A stretch of DNA of 40,778 nt, from positions 1 through 40,778 of the forward strand of contig CAKRUB010000027.1 in the NCBI GenBank assembly GCA_934402375.1. Reading direction: 5' to 3'. Each line of letters opens with the position of its first letter. The stretch's first letter is position 1. Source of the stretch: an uncultured Acetatifactor sp. (GTDB lineage: Bacteria; Bacillota; Clostridia; Lachnospirales; Lachnospiraceae). A program made the translations under genes and the position numbers. Below, piece after piece: positions 26,002 to 34,600 of this stretch. The notes below the pieces were generated by a model, which did no database searches, was not told where the DNA came from, and saw nothing but the letters and a program-made list of their open reading frames with translations.

Positions 26002-26682
26002 TTAAAGCTCAGCGCGGTAAATTCGGTAGCTGTATATGAGAGCAGCGATGACAGCGCCCAGCAGGTAAACGGTCGTCAAAATAATTACTGTGGCGGAGCC
26101 GGTAAAGATGGCGGTGACAATGGTCAGCAGTCCGGCGATAATGAGTGCGCCGGCTCCGAAACGATTGCTTTTCATCCACGTGACATCGTTATACATGCTC
26201 CATTTCGTTCGGATACCCAATAAACGGTTTTTCTTTGTCTTTGGCATGAAGTTGCTGATCACGATAAGAAGAATGCCCGATAAAATGCAGCAAAGACGGC
26301 TGATGTCCACAGGGGCATGCGTGTCGCCTGCGGCAGTGATACAGTAGTCAGTGCCGAGGAAAAAACATTGCATGGCACCGAACATAAGAGCCATACCGAT
26401 GGCAGTTACCTGAAACACTTTGGTATTTGCAGCAGCTTCGGCGCGTTCCTTGTCGGAAGCTGCATTTTTTGCTTTCTTTTCATAAAGGCGGATCAACAGA
26501 TGCCAGAAAAGGGTAAAGGCAAGTATCAGGACAGGGAAGATCAGATTTTCATATTTGCTTCCCCACCGGTCAATCTGTCCCGCCATATTATAGTGCATGG
26601 GTACGGAGTCCGGCAGGAATTGCAGTGCTACAGCAGTGATGATGAGAGGAACGAGAGAAAGGAGCCACATTGTTTTTTTCAT
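26002..26682 (-). CDS. SdpI/DUF1648 family membrane protein (immunity-like)
   Basis: A 226-aa membrane protein with about six helices. The N-terminal DUF1648 segment reads LQFLPDSVPMHYNMAGQIDRWGSK and the C-terminal SdpI segment NRLLGIRTKWSMYNDVTW, both diagnostic. In B. subtilis SdpI protects against the SdpC toxin and also sequesters the repressor SdpR at the membrane. The gene overlaps the end of the regulator at 26679-26948 by 4 nt (ATGA), as in the sdpRI operon. No sdpABC toxin genes are in the window, so its ligand is unknown. Confidence 0.87.
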   Translation of the reverse strand: MKKTMWLLSLVPLIITAVALQFLPDSVPMHYNMAGQIDRWGSKYENLIFPVLILAFTLFWHLLIRLYEKKAKNAASDKERAEAAANTKVFQVTAIGMALMFGAMQCFFLGTDYCITAAGDTHAPVDISRLCCILSGILLIVISNFMPKTKKNRLLGIRTKWSMYNDVTWMKSNRFGAGALIIAGLLTIVTAIFTGSATVIILTTVYLLGAVIAALIYSYRIYRAEL

Positions 26683-26948
26683 GTTGTCTTACCTCCAAAT
26701 TGTTGAATCCATATAATTAATTCTTCTAAAACAGTGGTGTTAATTTCATAATAGATGAAGTTTTTCTCCCTGTATTCTATGACAAGGTCTGCGCTTTTCA
26801 GCAGCTTCAGATGGTAGGAAAGCGCCTGTGGCGTAATGCCGAGACGTTCGGCAATTTCGCCCGCATTCATTCTGCCGTTTCTGAGTATTACCAGAATTTC
26901 CCGGCGCTGACTGTCTGATAAAACCTTAAAAACATTTGACTCACTCAA
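26679..26948 (-). CDS. ArsR family autorepressor, SdpR-like
   Basis: An 89-aa winged-helix regulator. It begins MSESNVFKVLSDSQRREIL, with a recognition helix in MNAGEIAERLGITPQALSYHLKLL and a beta-wing before VIEYREKNFIYYE; no metal-binding cysteines are seen. The start codon is TTG (26948), chosen because AGGTG lies 8 nt upstream and no suitable ATG exists. In B. subtilis SdpR represses its own operon until SdpI holds it at the membrane. Twin 24-bp elements flank the promoter here (26959-26982 and 27026-27049), which suits autorepression. Confidence 0.88.
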   Translation of the reverse strand: MSESNVFKVLSDSQRREILVILRNGRMNAGEIAERLGITPQALSYHLKLLKSADLVIEYREKNFIYYEINTTVLEELIIWIQQFGGKTT

Positions 26949-26958
26949 TGTTACACAC

Positions 26959-26982
26959 CTATTTCAAAAAAATTTTAAATAC
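26959..26982 (-). promoter_or_regulatory. Candidate SdpR operator, promoter-downstream copy
   Basis: A 24-bp element, starting GTATTTAAAA and ending TTTGAAATAG on the minus strand, lies between the -10 box and the ribosome binding site. It is 21/24 identical to 27026-27049 and is itself a partial palindrome (TATTT...AAATA). Confidence 0.7.
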
Positions 26983-26992
26983 CTACAAGCTG

Positions 26993-27022
26993 ATTATAAG
27001 ACGGTAGAGTTTACGGTGTCAA
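26993..27022 (-). promoter_or_regulatory. Promoter of sdpR-sdpI
   Basis: On the minus strand, consensus TTGACA (27017-27022) and TATAAT (26993-26998) are separated by 18 nt, with a candidate operator on each side. Confidence 0.88.
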
Positions 27023-27025
27023 GAG

Positions 27026-27049
27026 CTATTTCAAATTATTTTTAAATAC
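27026..27049 (-). promoter_or_regulatory. Candidate SdpR operator, promoter-upstream copy
   Basis: Second copy of the 24-bp element, ending 4 bp before the -35 box. It differs from the 26959-26982 copy at three central A/T positions only, so the outer half-sites are fully conserved. Confidence 0.7.
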
Positions 27050-27153
27050 TTTATCGGTTTTAATAGATACTGAGGCTTTTGCCACGATGTCTTTAACATT
27101 TTATTCCAGTGTCTTCAGATGGAATCGGAATGGAAAAGGACGGTATGTCCCTG

Positions 27154-27182
27154 ATGACAAAATAGCAAATGTTGTATATAAT
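27154..27182 (+). promoter_or_regulatory. Promoter of the amidohydrolase gene
   Basis: ATGACA (27154-27159) and TATAAT (27177-27182) are separated by 17 nt. Transcription from here would begin near 27190, which rules out protein starts upstream of it. Confidence 0.78.
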
Positions 27183-27227
27183 GGAGGCAGGTGTTTGAAA
27201 TCAGGTTGCGAAGGAGATGCTGTTGAT

Positions 27228-28514
27228 ATGGGCAAGGGATATGCGCTTATTAATGGAGTGATTCTGGATGGAAGCAGGGAGATGAAACCGCAGACGGGGA
27301 AGGTAATCCTTGTTGAGGGAAATAAGATTGCCGCTATTCGGCAGGAAGGAACCGATCTGGGTGGGTATCAGGTGATTGATCTTGCCGGGCAGTATATCAT
27401 GCCGGGGCTGATCAACCTTCATGTCCATATTCCGGGAACGGGAAAACCCAAAAAGAAACCGCAGGATGTCAGAAAGCTGGTCAGGAAGGTGACGGCGAAC
27501 GGGCTGATGAGAAGACTATCCTACGGCTTGTGCGCAGCTCTCGTCAGACCTGAGGTATACAGTGGTGTGACGACGATCAGAACTGTCGGCGGCATTCTTG
27601 ATTATGATTCCAGACTCCGGGATGAGATTAACGCCGGAAAGAAGACAGGTCCGCGCATACTTGCCGCAAACATGGCGGTTTCTGTGCCGGGGGGACATAT
27701 GGCGGGTTCTCTTGCCTATGAGGCAAACAGCGCAGAGGAAGCGGCGGCGTATGTGCGAAAGATTGCGGAGACGAAGCCGGATCTCATTAAACTGATGATT
27801 ACGGGCGGCGTGCTGGATGCTACGAAGAGAGGCGAGCCCGGTGTCCTTAAGATGCCGCCGGAATATGTAAAGGCAGCCTGCGAGGAAGCGCATAAGCATG
27901 GCTTGAAGGTGGCGGCGCATGTGGAGAGCGCAGAGGGAGTCAGGGTTGCCCTGGAAAACGGCGTAGATACGATCGAACATGGGGCGGAACCGGACGATGA
28001 GATCATCCGGCTGTTCAAGGAGAAAAAGGCGGCGCTGGTTACAACGATTTCTCCGGCACTGCCCTATGCTTTGTTTGACCGCTCGGTGAGCCATGCAACG
28101 GAAGAGCAGCAGTATAATGGCAATATTGTGTTCAAGGGAATTGTGGATTGCGCGAAGAGGTGTCTTGTGGAGAACATCCCGGTCGGTCTGGGAACGGATA
28201 CAGGCTGTCCCTATATCACACATTATGATATGTGGCGGGAGCTGTTCTATTTCCATAAATACTGCGGTGTGGACAATGCTTTTGCTCTCTATACTGCGAC
28301 AGCGGGAAATGCAGGTATCCTCGGCATGGATGACCGTATCGGCATGGTTAAGGAAGGAATGTGTGCAGATCTGATTGCCATGAAGCAGAATCCTTTGGAG
28401 GATTTGAAGGCACTCCGGCATGTCAGTATGGTCATAGCGAATGGCGTGCTTATAGATTGTACAAAGCTAAAGAAGGACGAGGAAACAGAAAGAGAACTGG
28501 ACAAGTTCTTATAA
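27228..28514 (+). CDS. Metal-dependent amidohydrolase (imidazolonepropionase/prolidase-like)
   Basis: A cytosolic TIM-barrel amidohydrolase of 428 aa. All binuclear-metal ligands are visible: HVH (H65, H67), the carbamylation lysine in LIKLMITGG (K188), AAHVES (H231), IEHGAE (H251) and GTDTG (D324). The N-terminal beta-sandwich has INGVILDGS and VILVEGNKIAAI, and the C-terminus has the closing KEGMCADLIAMKQNPLED. It is closest in pattern to imidazolonepropionase-related and Xaa-Pro-type amidohydrolases; the substrate is unclear. The open frame runs upstream to 27087, but the promoter at 27154-27182 and AAGGAG at 27211 favour the ATG at 27228. The next gene, xth, follows after 18 nt. Confidence 0.88.
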   Translation: MGKGYALINGVILDGSREMKPQTGKVILVEGNKIAAIRQEGTDLGGYQVIDLAGQYIMPGLINLHVHIPGTGKPKKKPQDVRKLVRKVTANGLMRRLSYGLCAALVRPEVYSGVTTIRTVGGILDYDSRLRDEINAGKKTGPRILAANMAVSVPGGHMAGSLAYEANSAEEAAAYVRKIAETKPDLIKLMITGGVLDATKRGEPGVLKMPPEYVKAACEEAHKHGLKVAAHVESAEGVRVALENGVDTIEHGAEPDDEIIRLFKEKKAALVTTISPALPYALFDRSVSHATEEQQYNGNIVFKGIVDCAKRCLVENIPVGLGTDTGCPYITHYDMWRELFYFHKYCGVDNAFALYTATAGNAGILGMDDRIGMVKEGMCADLIAMKQNPLEDLKALRHVSMVIANGVLIDCTKLKKDEETERELDKFL

Positions 28515-28532
28515 GAAAGGCGAGAGCGTAAA

Positions 28533-29285
28533 ATGAAATTTATTTCTTGGAATGTCAACGGACTGCGTGCCGTGATGGGAAAAGACTTCATGGGGATATT
28601 TGAAAAACTGGATGCGGATTTTTTCTGCCTTCAGGAGACAAAGCTGCAGGCGGGGCAGATCGAGATGAAGCTGCCGGGCTATTATCAGTACTGGAACTAT
28701 GCAGAAAAGAAGGGCTATTCGGGGACAGCTGTCTTTACAAAGCTTGAACCCACGCAGGTCAGCTATGGCATTGGCATTGAGGAACATGACCATGAAGGAC
28801 GTGTCATCACGCTTGAGTACCCGGATTTTTACCTTGTAAATGTCTATACGCCGAACTCGCAGGAGGAATTGAAACGGCTGGATTACCGTATGCAGTGGGA
28901 GGATGCTTTCAGAGCTTATCTGAATCGTCTGGCATCTGAAAAGGGAGTCATAGTCTGCGGAGATATGAATGTAGCACATAAAGAGATTGATCTGAAAAAT
29001 CCGAAGACAAATCACAACAATGCAGGCTTTACCGATCAGGAGAGAGGAAAGATGTCAGAGCTTCTGGAGAGTGGCTTTGTGGACAGCTATCGCCATTTTT
29101 ACCCCGACACGGAAGGTGTGTACAGCTGGTGGTCTTACCGTTTTCAGGCGAGAGTGAGGAATACAGGCTGGCGCATTGACTATTTCCTTGTATCTGAGCA
29201 GATAAAAGAGCGTATGCTGGGGGCTGCAATCCACACAGATATTTATGGATCGGATCATTGTCCTGTGGAGCTTACACTGGAATAA
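28533..29285 (+). CDS. xth: Exodeoxyribonuclease III
   Basis: An AP endonuclease and 3'-5' exonuclease for base-excision repair (ExoA of Firmicutes). The 250-aa protein shows the whole family set: ISWNVNGLRA (N7), CLQETKLQ (E of the metal site), VNVYTPNS, GDMNVAHKEIDL, GWRIDYFLVS, and the terminal GSDHCPVELTL with the catalytic Asp-His pair. AAAGGCGAG precedes the start. It lies 18 nt after the amidohydrolase and probably shares its transcript; no functional link between them is obvious. Confidence 0.95.
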   Translation: MKFISWNVNGLRAVMGKDFMGIFEKLDADFFCLQETKLQAGQIEMKLPGYYQYWNYAEKKGYSGTAVFTKLEPTQVSYGIGIEEHDHEGRVITLEYPDFYLVNVYTPNSQEELKRLDYRMQWEDAFRAYLNRLASEKGVIVCGDMNVAHKEIDLKNPKTNHNNAGFTDQERGKMSELLESGFVDSYRHFYPDTEGVYSWWSYRFQARVRNTGWRIDYFLVSEQIKERMLGAAIHTDIYGSDHCPVELTLE

Positions 29286-29351
29286 GGAAGTATTGATCTT
29301 GTACGGACAGAATAATTTACGGGAAAGTGATGGTTTGCGGCGGGAATAGAG

Positions 29352-32300
29352 ATGAATAGTGTTTGGATTAGGATAAAAAGCAGCAGATTCTATAAGGAAA
29401 AGTTAGAGGACACCAAAGCGATTGCCTTTCTGAAGAAGGGGAAAAGGGGATTATCCAAGGTCAAGGGGAAAATTGTCGGTATCTGGAAAAAAGAAGAGCG
29501 TTTTCCGCGAATGGTACCGTTGTTGGAGCAGAATTTCTACGAACCGGAGGAAGTGCCGGACTATGTGGCTGAGGCTGCTGCAAGTGGGGAAATTGTGGAT
29601 GTCATCATCCCGATTTATAACGGATATTCTTACCTGGAAAAGCTGTTCGAGGATCTCCCGGAGGCGGGAATGCCCTGCCGGTTTCTGCTGGTGGACGATA
29701 AGAGCCCGGATGAGAGAGTCCATGCGTTGGAGAGGCTTTTCGTTGAAAAGCATCCCAATGCGCTTTTGTTGGAGAACGAAGAAAATCTTGGTTTTGTGAA
29801 AAGCGTGAATCGTGGTCTGGAGCAGTCGAGAGGGCATGTTGCCCTTGTCAACACGGATACGGAGCTTCCTGCCGGCTGGCTTGCCCGTCTGATGCTGCCC
29901 ATTCTCAGAAATCCCAAAGTAGGCAGTACGACTCCATATACAAACAGTGGAACAATATTCAGCTTTCCGAATTTCTGCTATAACAATCCGATCTACAGAG
30001 GCTTCAGCGTGGATGTGCTGGATAGTTATTTTAAATGTGTGAAGCCGGGAAATATCGAGGCGCCAACCGGGGTGGGCTTCTGTATGGGGATGAACAGGGA
30101 AGCGATTGCCAAGGTGGGAATTCTGGATGCAGAGAAGTATACCCGAGGCTTCGGCGAGGAGAACGACTGGTGTCAGCGCGCTGTACAGAAGGGCTTCCAC
30201 AATGTCCAGGTGGAAAATCTGTTTGTATACCATAAACACGGCGGGAGCTTTGTAAGTGAGGAAAAGCAGAAGCTGATCGAAAGCCATAAGCAGATTCTGG
30301 CGAGGGATTACCCCAACTATGATGCGGAGGTAGTGCAATTTATCCGGAGGGATAAGAACCGTGTGCTGCGGCAGCTGTTGGAAATCCTGGTTGATACACA
30401 TGAGACGAAATCGATTCTGTTCATAAACCATTGCCTCGGCGGCGGTGCGACGAAATACCTGAACGAGCGCAAGGCGGAGCTTCTGACCGACGGCTGCTGC
30501 GTCTCCACGATTGCGTTCAATGTGAAGGTGCCGGTGTGGACATTTACCTTTGAAAACAACAGAGGCACCCAGACCTATGAGTGCTGGTCCATGGAAGAGG
30601 TTCTGAAAGTATGCGGGTATTTCAAATTTGACGAGCTCTATGTGAACGAACTGGTTTCCTTTGCACATCTATGGGATATGCAGAAGGTGATCCTCAAGGT
30701 GCGTGACAGTCAGACGAACTGCAGGCTGATCATGCTGATGCATGACTATTTTGCAATCTGTCCCAGCACAAACCTAATGGACGGCAATCTGGAATACTGT
30801 GGTATGCCTGACACGGCGGAGTGCGAACAATGCTATGCAAGAAAGGGCTATCAGACCGGATATGCCTGTCCCAGCAGGAAGGTGTGGGTACAGAACTGGA
30901 AGGAATTTCTGAAGCATTTTGACGAGGTAAGATGCTTTTCCGGGGATACGCTTGCGCGTATGAAAAGGGAGTTTGGAGATGACCTTGCCTATACGCTGGT
31001 GCCACATCAGGTTTCCTATCTGTTCCCGATTCATAAGACAACGAAGACGACCGAGACTCTGAATATCGGTCTGCTTGGTGTATTTACCGTACACAAGGGC
31101 GGAGAATTTGTTAAGAAGCTATTGAAGGAAATCGAAGACCGGCAGCTGCCCGTGCGTTTCCGGCTGCTTGGCAGATGTGAGGAGCTTGATATGAAAGCCT
31201 TCCCCGAATTTTCGGAGACCGGTTTGTACAGGCGTGAGGAGCTGGTTCGACTGATCTTTGAGAATGACATAGATCTTTTCCTGCTCCCCTCCGTCTGTCC
31301 GGAGACCTTCTCCTATACAGCCGAGGAGATCATGAAAATGGGGATGCCTGTTGCAGCCTTTGATCTGGGGGCGCCTGCCGAGCGCATTCGGGACTACGAC
31401 AAGGGGCTGATACTGCGGGCGCCGGAAGGGAAGAGACCGATGGAGATCGTTCCGGCGAAGGCATTGGAAGAAATCCTTGCGTTTGCTGAGAAGCTTGGAA
31501 TCTCTGCGCAGAAGAGCTTTTCCAAAAAGCTTCTGTACGTTGTGGAATACATTTCCTTCTCGTCTAGATACCGTCTGGAGCATCTGCGGGAAGAGCTGCT
31601 CTTTCAGGGAGTGGATGGAGAGCTTACGGAGACAGGGGAGCTTGAGAAGAGGTTTGAGAAAGCCCATAATTTTGGAATTAACTGGAATGAAATAGGGGCG
31701 GTTGTCATTTACCGCTGCCGGTACAGGGGATGCATACCGGAGCTGATTGCGGAGGCGAGGAAACATAAAATCCGGTTGGTGTACGATATTGATGACTATA
31801 TTTTTGACTATGCCGGTATCCGTGATCTCCCGTTCTTCCACACGGAGGAGTATAAGGACTTTGAGGCTTACAGTGGGATGATCCATAAATGCATGGAGCA
31901 GATGGATGGCTTCCTGCTGTCAACGGACAGTCTGGCGGCTGTGACTGCGCTGGAATTCCCCGGGAAAGCCACCTATATAAACCGGAATGCAGCCAGTGCG
32001 GAGATGGTGATCCTGTCGAAGCTGGCAATGGAAAAGAAGAGATGCAGAGATACCTTCATCGTGGGCTATTACAGCGGATCGAATACGCATAACCGTGATT
32101 TTGAACTGATCGAGGACGTCCTGCTGGAATTTATGAAGGCGCACAGCGAGGTTCGGCTGAAGGTGGTAGGGTGTCTGGAGCTCGGGTCTAAGTTTGACGG
32201 CGTGAAGGAGCAGGTGATCCGGGAGGGCTTCATGGACTGGCGCAGGCTTCCTGAATCCATTGCGGAGGTCGATTGTAATCTGATGCCTTTGGAGGACACG

Positions 32301-32588
32301 ATCTTCCAGCAGTGCAAGTCAGAAAATAAATGGATGGAGGCGGCGCTGGTTGGCGTGCCGACCATCGGCAGCATGAACAGGGAATTGGAAGGCGCAACCA
32401 GACAGCTTGAGAATATTATTCTGTGCAGAACTGCGGAGGAATGGCGGGAAGGTCTGGAAAGACTGCTGGCGGACAGAACTGCGGCTGCGGAGATGGCAGC
32501 GAGGGCGAGAGACTATGTGCTTTCCCATAAGACCACGCTGCAGCGGGATCAGAAACTTTTGGACTTTGTGTTGGGAGTGGAGAAGTGA
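29352..32588 (+). CDS. Three-domain glycosyltransferase (GT2 plus two GT4-like domains)
   Basis: A 1078-aa multi-domain enzyme, probably making a surface polysaccharide in the cytoplasm. Residues about 80-320 are a GT2/GT-A domain: VDVIIPIYNGYSYLEKL, FLLVDDKSPD, VNTDTEL, and GFGEENDWCQRAVQKGF. Residues about 350-690 form a GT-B fold, with ILFINHCLGGGATKYL at its start and LLPSVCPETFSYTAEEIMKMG in the donor site. Residues about 710-1075 form a second GT-B-like domain: YRCRYRGCIPELI, LVYDIDDYIFD, VGYYSGSNTHNRDFE and NKWMEAALVGVPTIGS. The N-terminal 75 residues are basic, possibly membrane-associating. The stop overlaps the next gene's GTG by 4 nt (GTGA). Confidence 0.85.
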   Translation: MNSVWIRIKSSRFYKEKLEDTKAIAFLKKGKRGLSKVKGKIVGIWKKEERFPRMVPLLEQNFYEPEEVPDYVAEAAASGEIVDVIIPIYNGYSYLEKLFEDLPEAGMPCRFLLVDDKSPDERVHALERLFVEKHPNALLLENEENLGFVKSVNRGLEQSRGHVALVNTDTELPAGWLARLMLPILRNPKVGSTTPYTNSGTIFSFPNFCYNNPIYRGFSVDVLDSYFKCVKPGNIEAPTGVGFCMGMNREAIAKVGILDAEKYTRGFGEENDWCQRAVQKGFHNVQVENLFVYHKHGGSFVSEEKQKLIESHKQILARDYPNYDAEVVQFIRRDKNRVLRQLLEILVDTHETKSILFINHCLGGGATKYLNERKAELLTDGCCVSTIAFNVKVPVWTFTFENNRGTQTYECWSMEEVLKVCGYFKFDELYVNELVSFAHLWDMQKVILKVRDSQTNCRLIMLMHDYFAICPSTNLMDGNLEYCGMPDTAECEQCYARKGYQTGYACPSRKVWVQNWKEFLKHFDEVRCFSGDTLARMKREFGDDLAYTLVPHQVSYLFPIHKTTKTTETLNIGLLGVFTVHKGGEFVKKLLKEIEDRQLPVRFRLLGRCEELDMKAFPEFSETGLYRREELVRLIFENDIDLFLLPSVCPETFSYTAEEIMKMGMPVAAFDLGAPAERIRDYDKGLILRAPEGKRPMEIVPAKALEEILAFAEKLGISAQKSFSKKLLYVVEYISFSSRYRLEHLREELLFQGVDGELTETGELEKRFEKAHNFGINWNEIGAVVIYRCRYRGCIPELIAEARKHKIRLVYDIDDYIFDYAGIRDLPFFHTEEYKDFEAYSGMIHKCMEQMDGFLLSTDSLAAVTALEFPGKATYINRNAASAEMVILSKLAMEKKRCRDTFIVGYYSGSNTHNRDFELIEDVLLEFMKAHSEVRLKVVGCLELGSKFDGVKEQVIREGFMDWRRLPESIAEVDCNLMPLEDTIFQQCKSENKWMEAALVGVPTIGSMNRELEGATRQLENIILCRTAEEWREGLERLLADRTAAAEMAARARDYVLSHKTTLQRDQKLLDFVLGVEK

Positions 32589-34588
32589 GGCGGCAGAAGG
32601 ATAGAGAACAGCTGAGATTCCGACAGTGGATCAGGGAAAACGAAAACAACGGAGAGCAGAAAGTGACATGCGGGAACGGGGCGGCTTTTCAGCCGCGCCT
32701 GCTGTTCATTTTGCTGCAAATGGGAAAGATGCCGGTGAACGCTGCCGCGAGGAAAAGACTCTTTCGGGCGAACGGTAAACCGTACAGGGATCGTATGGCA
32801 GCAGTGGTGAGCACACTGGAAGGGCTGGAGGAAGTGCTGGCGGAGAGCAGTGCCGATTACGTCGTATTTCTGACAGAGGCGGACTGGTGTGATTTGAAGG
32901 GATGGTCGAAGCTGACGGTAACCGACAGGACAACGGACATGATCTATGGGGACGAGGACATGATTTCCCTGCGAAGCAGAGAGCGTTTTTCGCCCTTTTT
33001 TAAACCTGACTGGTCACCGGAGCTGTTTTTCTGTGACAGATATACGGGACAGGCGTGCGCCTACCGCAGGGAGCGCTGCCTTAAGGTACTGGCGGATGTG
33101 GAGAAAAGGGCAGCCGGCTTTCTGTATGAATTGGCGCTTCGTTATACCGAAGGCATGCCTGAAGACCGGATACTGCATTTTCCTTACATTTTAAATCACA
33201 GGATCGCGGAGCATGCTGAGGAGATTGCACCGGACGAGCAAAGCGCGATCGACAGGATCAAGGAGGAGGCACTCAGGCGGCGGGGAATCAGAGGACATAT
33301 AGAGCCTGTTGCGGATATGCCTTTGAGCAGAGTTGTCTATGAGCCGGGGGGAACACCGAAGGTCAGTATTGTCGTTCCGTCCAAAGACAATGTCGGACTT
33401 CTTACAGCCTGCATGGATTCTCTGGAGGAAAATACGGACTATGCCAACCGGGAGATTGTGCTTGTTGACAATGGAAGCAGCCCGGAGAACCGGGAGCGGA
33501 TCGATGCTTATTGTCGGGTACATTCCATCCAATATGTGTATGAACCGATGCCGTTTAACTTTGCAAGGATGTGCAATCTGGGCGCGGAGCATGCAAAGGG
33601 AGAATTTCTGCTTTTTCTGAATGATGATATAGAAGTGATCCAGCCGGACTGGCTCGGGCGTATGGCAGGACAGGCGGCATTGCCGCATACAGGAGCCGTC
33701 GGGGCGAAGCTGTATTATCCGGGAGGCAGGATCATCCAGCACGCGGGCGTCATCAATGTCGGCATGGGACCATCCCATGCACTGTTGGGCAAGGAGGATG
33801 CGGAGGTGTATTATTATGGAAGAAATCGTCTGGACTATAACTGTCTGGCGGTGACGGCGGCGTGCCTGATGGTACAGACTGCAAAATTCCGTCAGGTCGG
33901 GGGCTTTGATGAGTCGCTTGCAGTAGCTTTTAATGATGTGGATCTGTGCATGAAGCTGCATGAGGCAGGCTATGACAATGTAATTCGGAATGATGTATGC
34001 CTGATTCATCATGAATCGGCAAGCCGTGGTCTTGATTCCAGAGACGAGAAGAAAATGCGCCGTCTGATTGAGGAGCGCACGCTGCTCTGGGAAAAGCATC
34101 CCTGCTATGCGAAGGGCATTGACCCATACTACTCTGTGAATCTTGCACCGGATTGCACGGACTTTTCCTGCAGGCTTTCCGGAAACACGCTGCTTTCCGC
34201 AAAAATGGCGGGAACGATAAAACATCCGGAGCGGTATGAAAGTCCTTTTCAGGTGCATATTGATGAGGTTGTCCGGGATGGAGACTGCATTGTGCGGGGC
34301 TGGTACTATTGGAAGAGCGACAAGGCAATGGCGGGTGTGAGGCCCTGTCTGGCACTGTCGGGAGAAAACGGCGAGGCAGTCTGCTATGAAGCCTGTAAGG
34401 TGGAGCGCAGGGATGTCGCAGAGGTGCTTGGCGTGGAATGGCAGGAGTGCGGTTTCAGCTGCAGACTGCCCGGAGACACCGGGAAAAGGATAGAGAAAGG
34501 AGCAAAAATAGGTATTCTGCTGAAAACGGCAGGCTGGAGAAAAAAGCTGAACTGGAGTGACTATATTTCAACAAAGGAGGACATTTAG
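32585..34588 (+). CDS. Glycosyltransferase family 2 with eroded first domain (rhamnosyltransferase-like)
   Basis: A 667-aa protein. Residues about 95-230 keep only the second half of a GT-A domain (IYGDEDMISLR, FKPDWSPELFF), without a nucleotide-binding start. Residues about 255-500 are a complete GT2 domain: KVSIVVPSKDNVGLLTACMDS, VLVDNGSSPEN, FLNDDIEVIQPDWL, AFNDVDLCMKLHEAGYDN. This two-domain layout is typical of O-antigen or rhamnan transferases. The last 100 residues form a beta-rich module (GWYYW, RRDVAEVLG, CGF) often attached to such enzymes. The start is GTG, with GGAGTGGAG just upstream and a 4-nt overlap with the previous gene, so translation is coupled. Confidence 0.86.
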   Translation: MRRQKDREQLRFRQWIRENENNGEQKVTCGNGAAFQPRLLFILLQMGKMPVNAAARKRLFRANGKPYRDRMAAVVSTLEGLEEVLAESSADYVVFLTEADWCDLKGWSKLTVTDRTTDMIYGDEDMISLRSRERFSPFFKPDWSPELFFCDRYTGQACAYRRERCLKVLADVEKRAAGFLYELALRYTEGMPEDRILHFPYILNHRIAEHAEEIAPDEQSAIDRIKEEALRRRGIRGHIEPVADMPLSRVVYEPGGTPKVSIVVPSKDNVGLLTACMDSLEENTDYANREIVLVDNGSSPENRERIDAYCRVHSIQYVYEPMPFNFARMCNLGAEHAKGEFLLFLNDDIEVIQPDWLGRMAGQAALPHTGAVGAKLYYPGGRIIQHAGVINVGMGPSHALLGKEDAEVYYYGRNRLDYNCLAVTAACLMVQTAKFRQVGGFDESLAVAFNDVDLCMKLHEAGYDNVIRNDVCLIHHESASRGLDSRDEKKMRRLIEERTLLWEKHPCYAKGIDPYYSVNLAPDCTDFSCRLSGNTLLSAKMAGTIKHPERYESPFQVHIDEVVRDGDCIVRGWYYWKSDKAMAGVRPCLALSGENGEAVCYEACKVERRDVAEVLGVEWQECGFSCRLPGDTGKRIEKGAKIGILLKTAGWRKKLNWSDYISTKEDI

Positions 34589-34600
34589 GAGGGCATGAAC

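Noticed and set aside
27087..27227. In-frame upstream extension of the amidohydrolase by 47 codons
   Set aside because: A good promoter at 27154-27182 lies inside it, and AAGGAG precedes the ATG at 27228.
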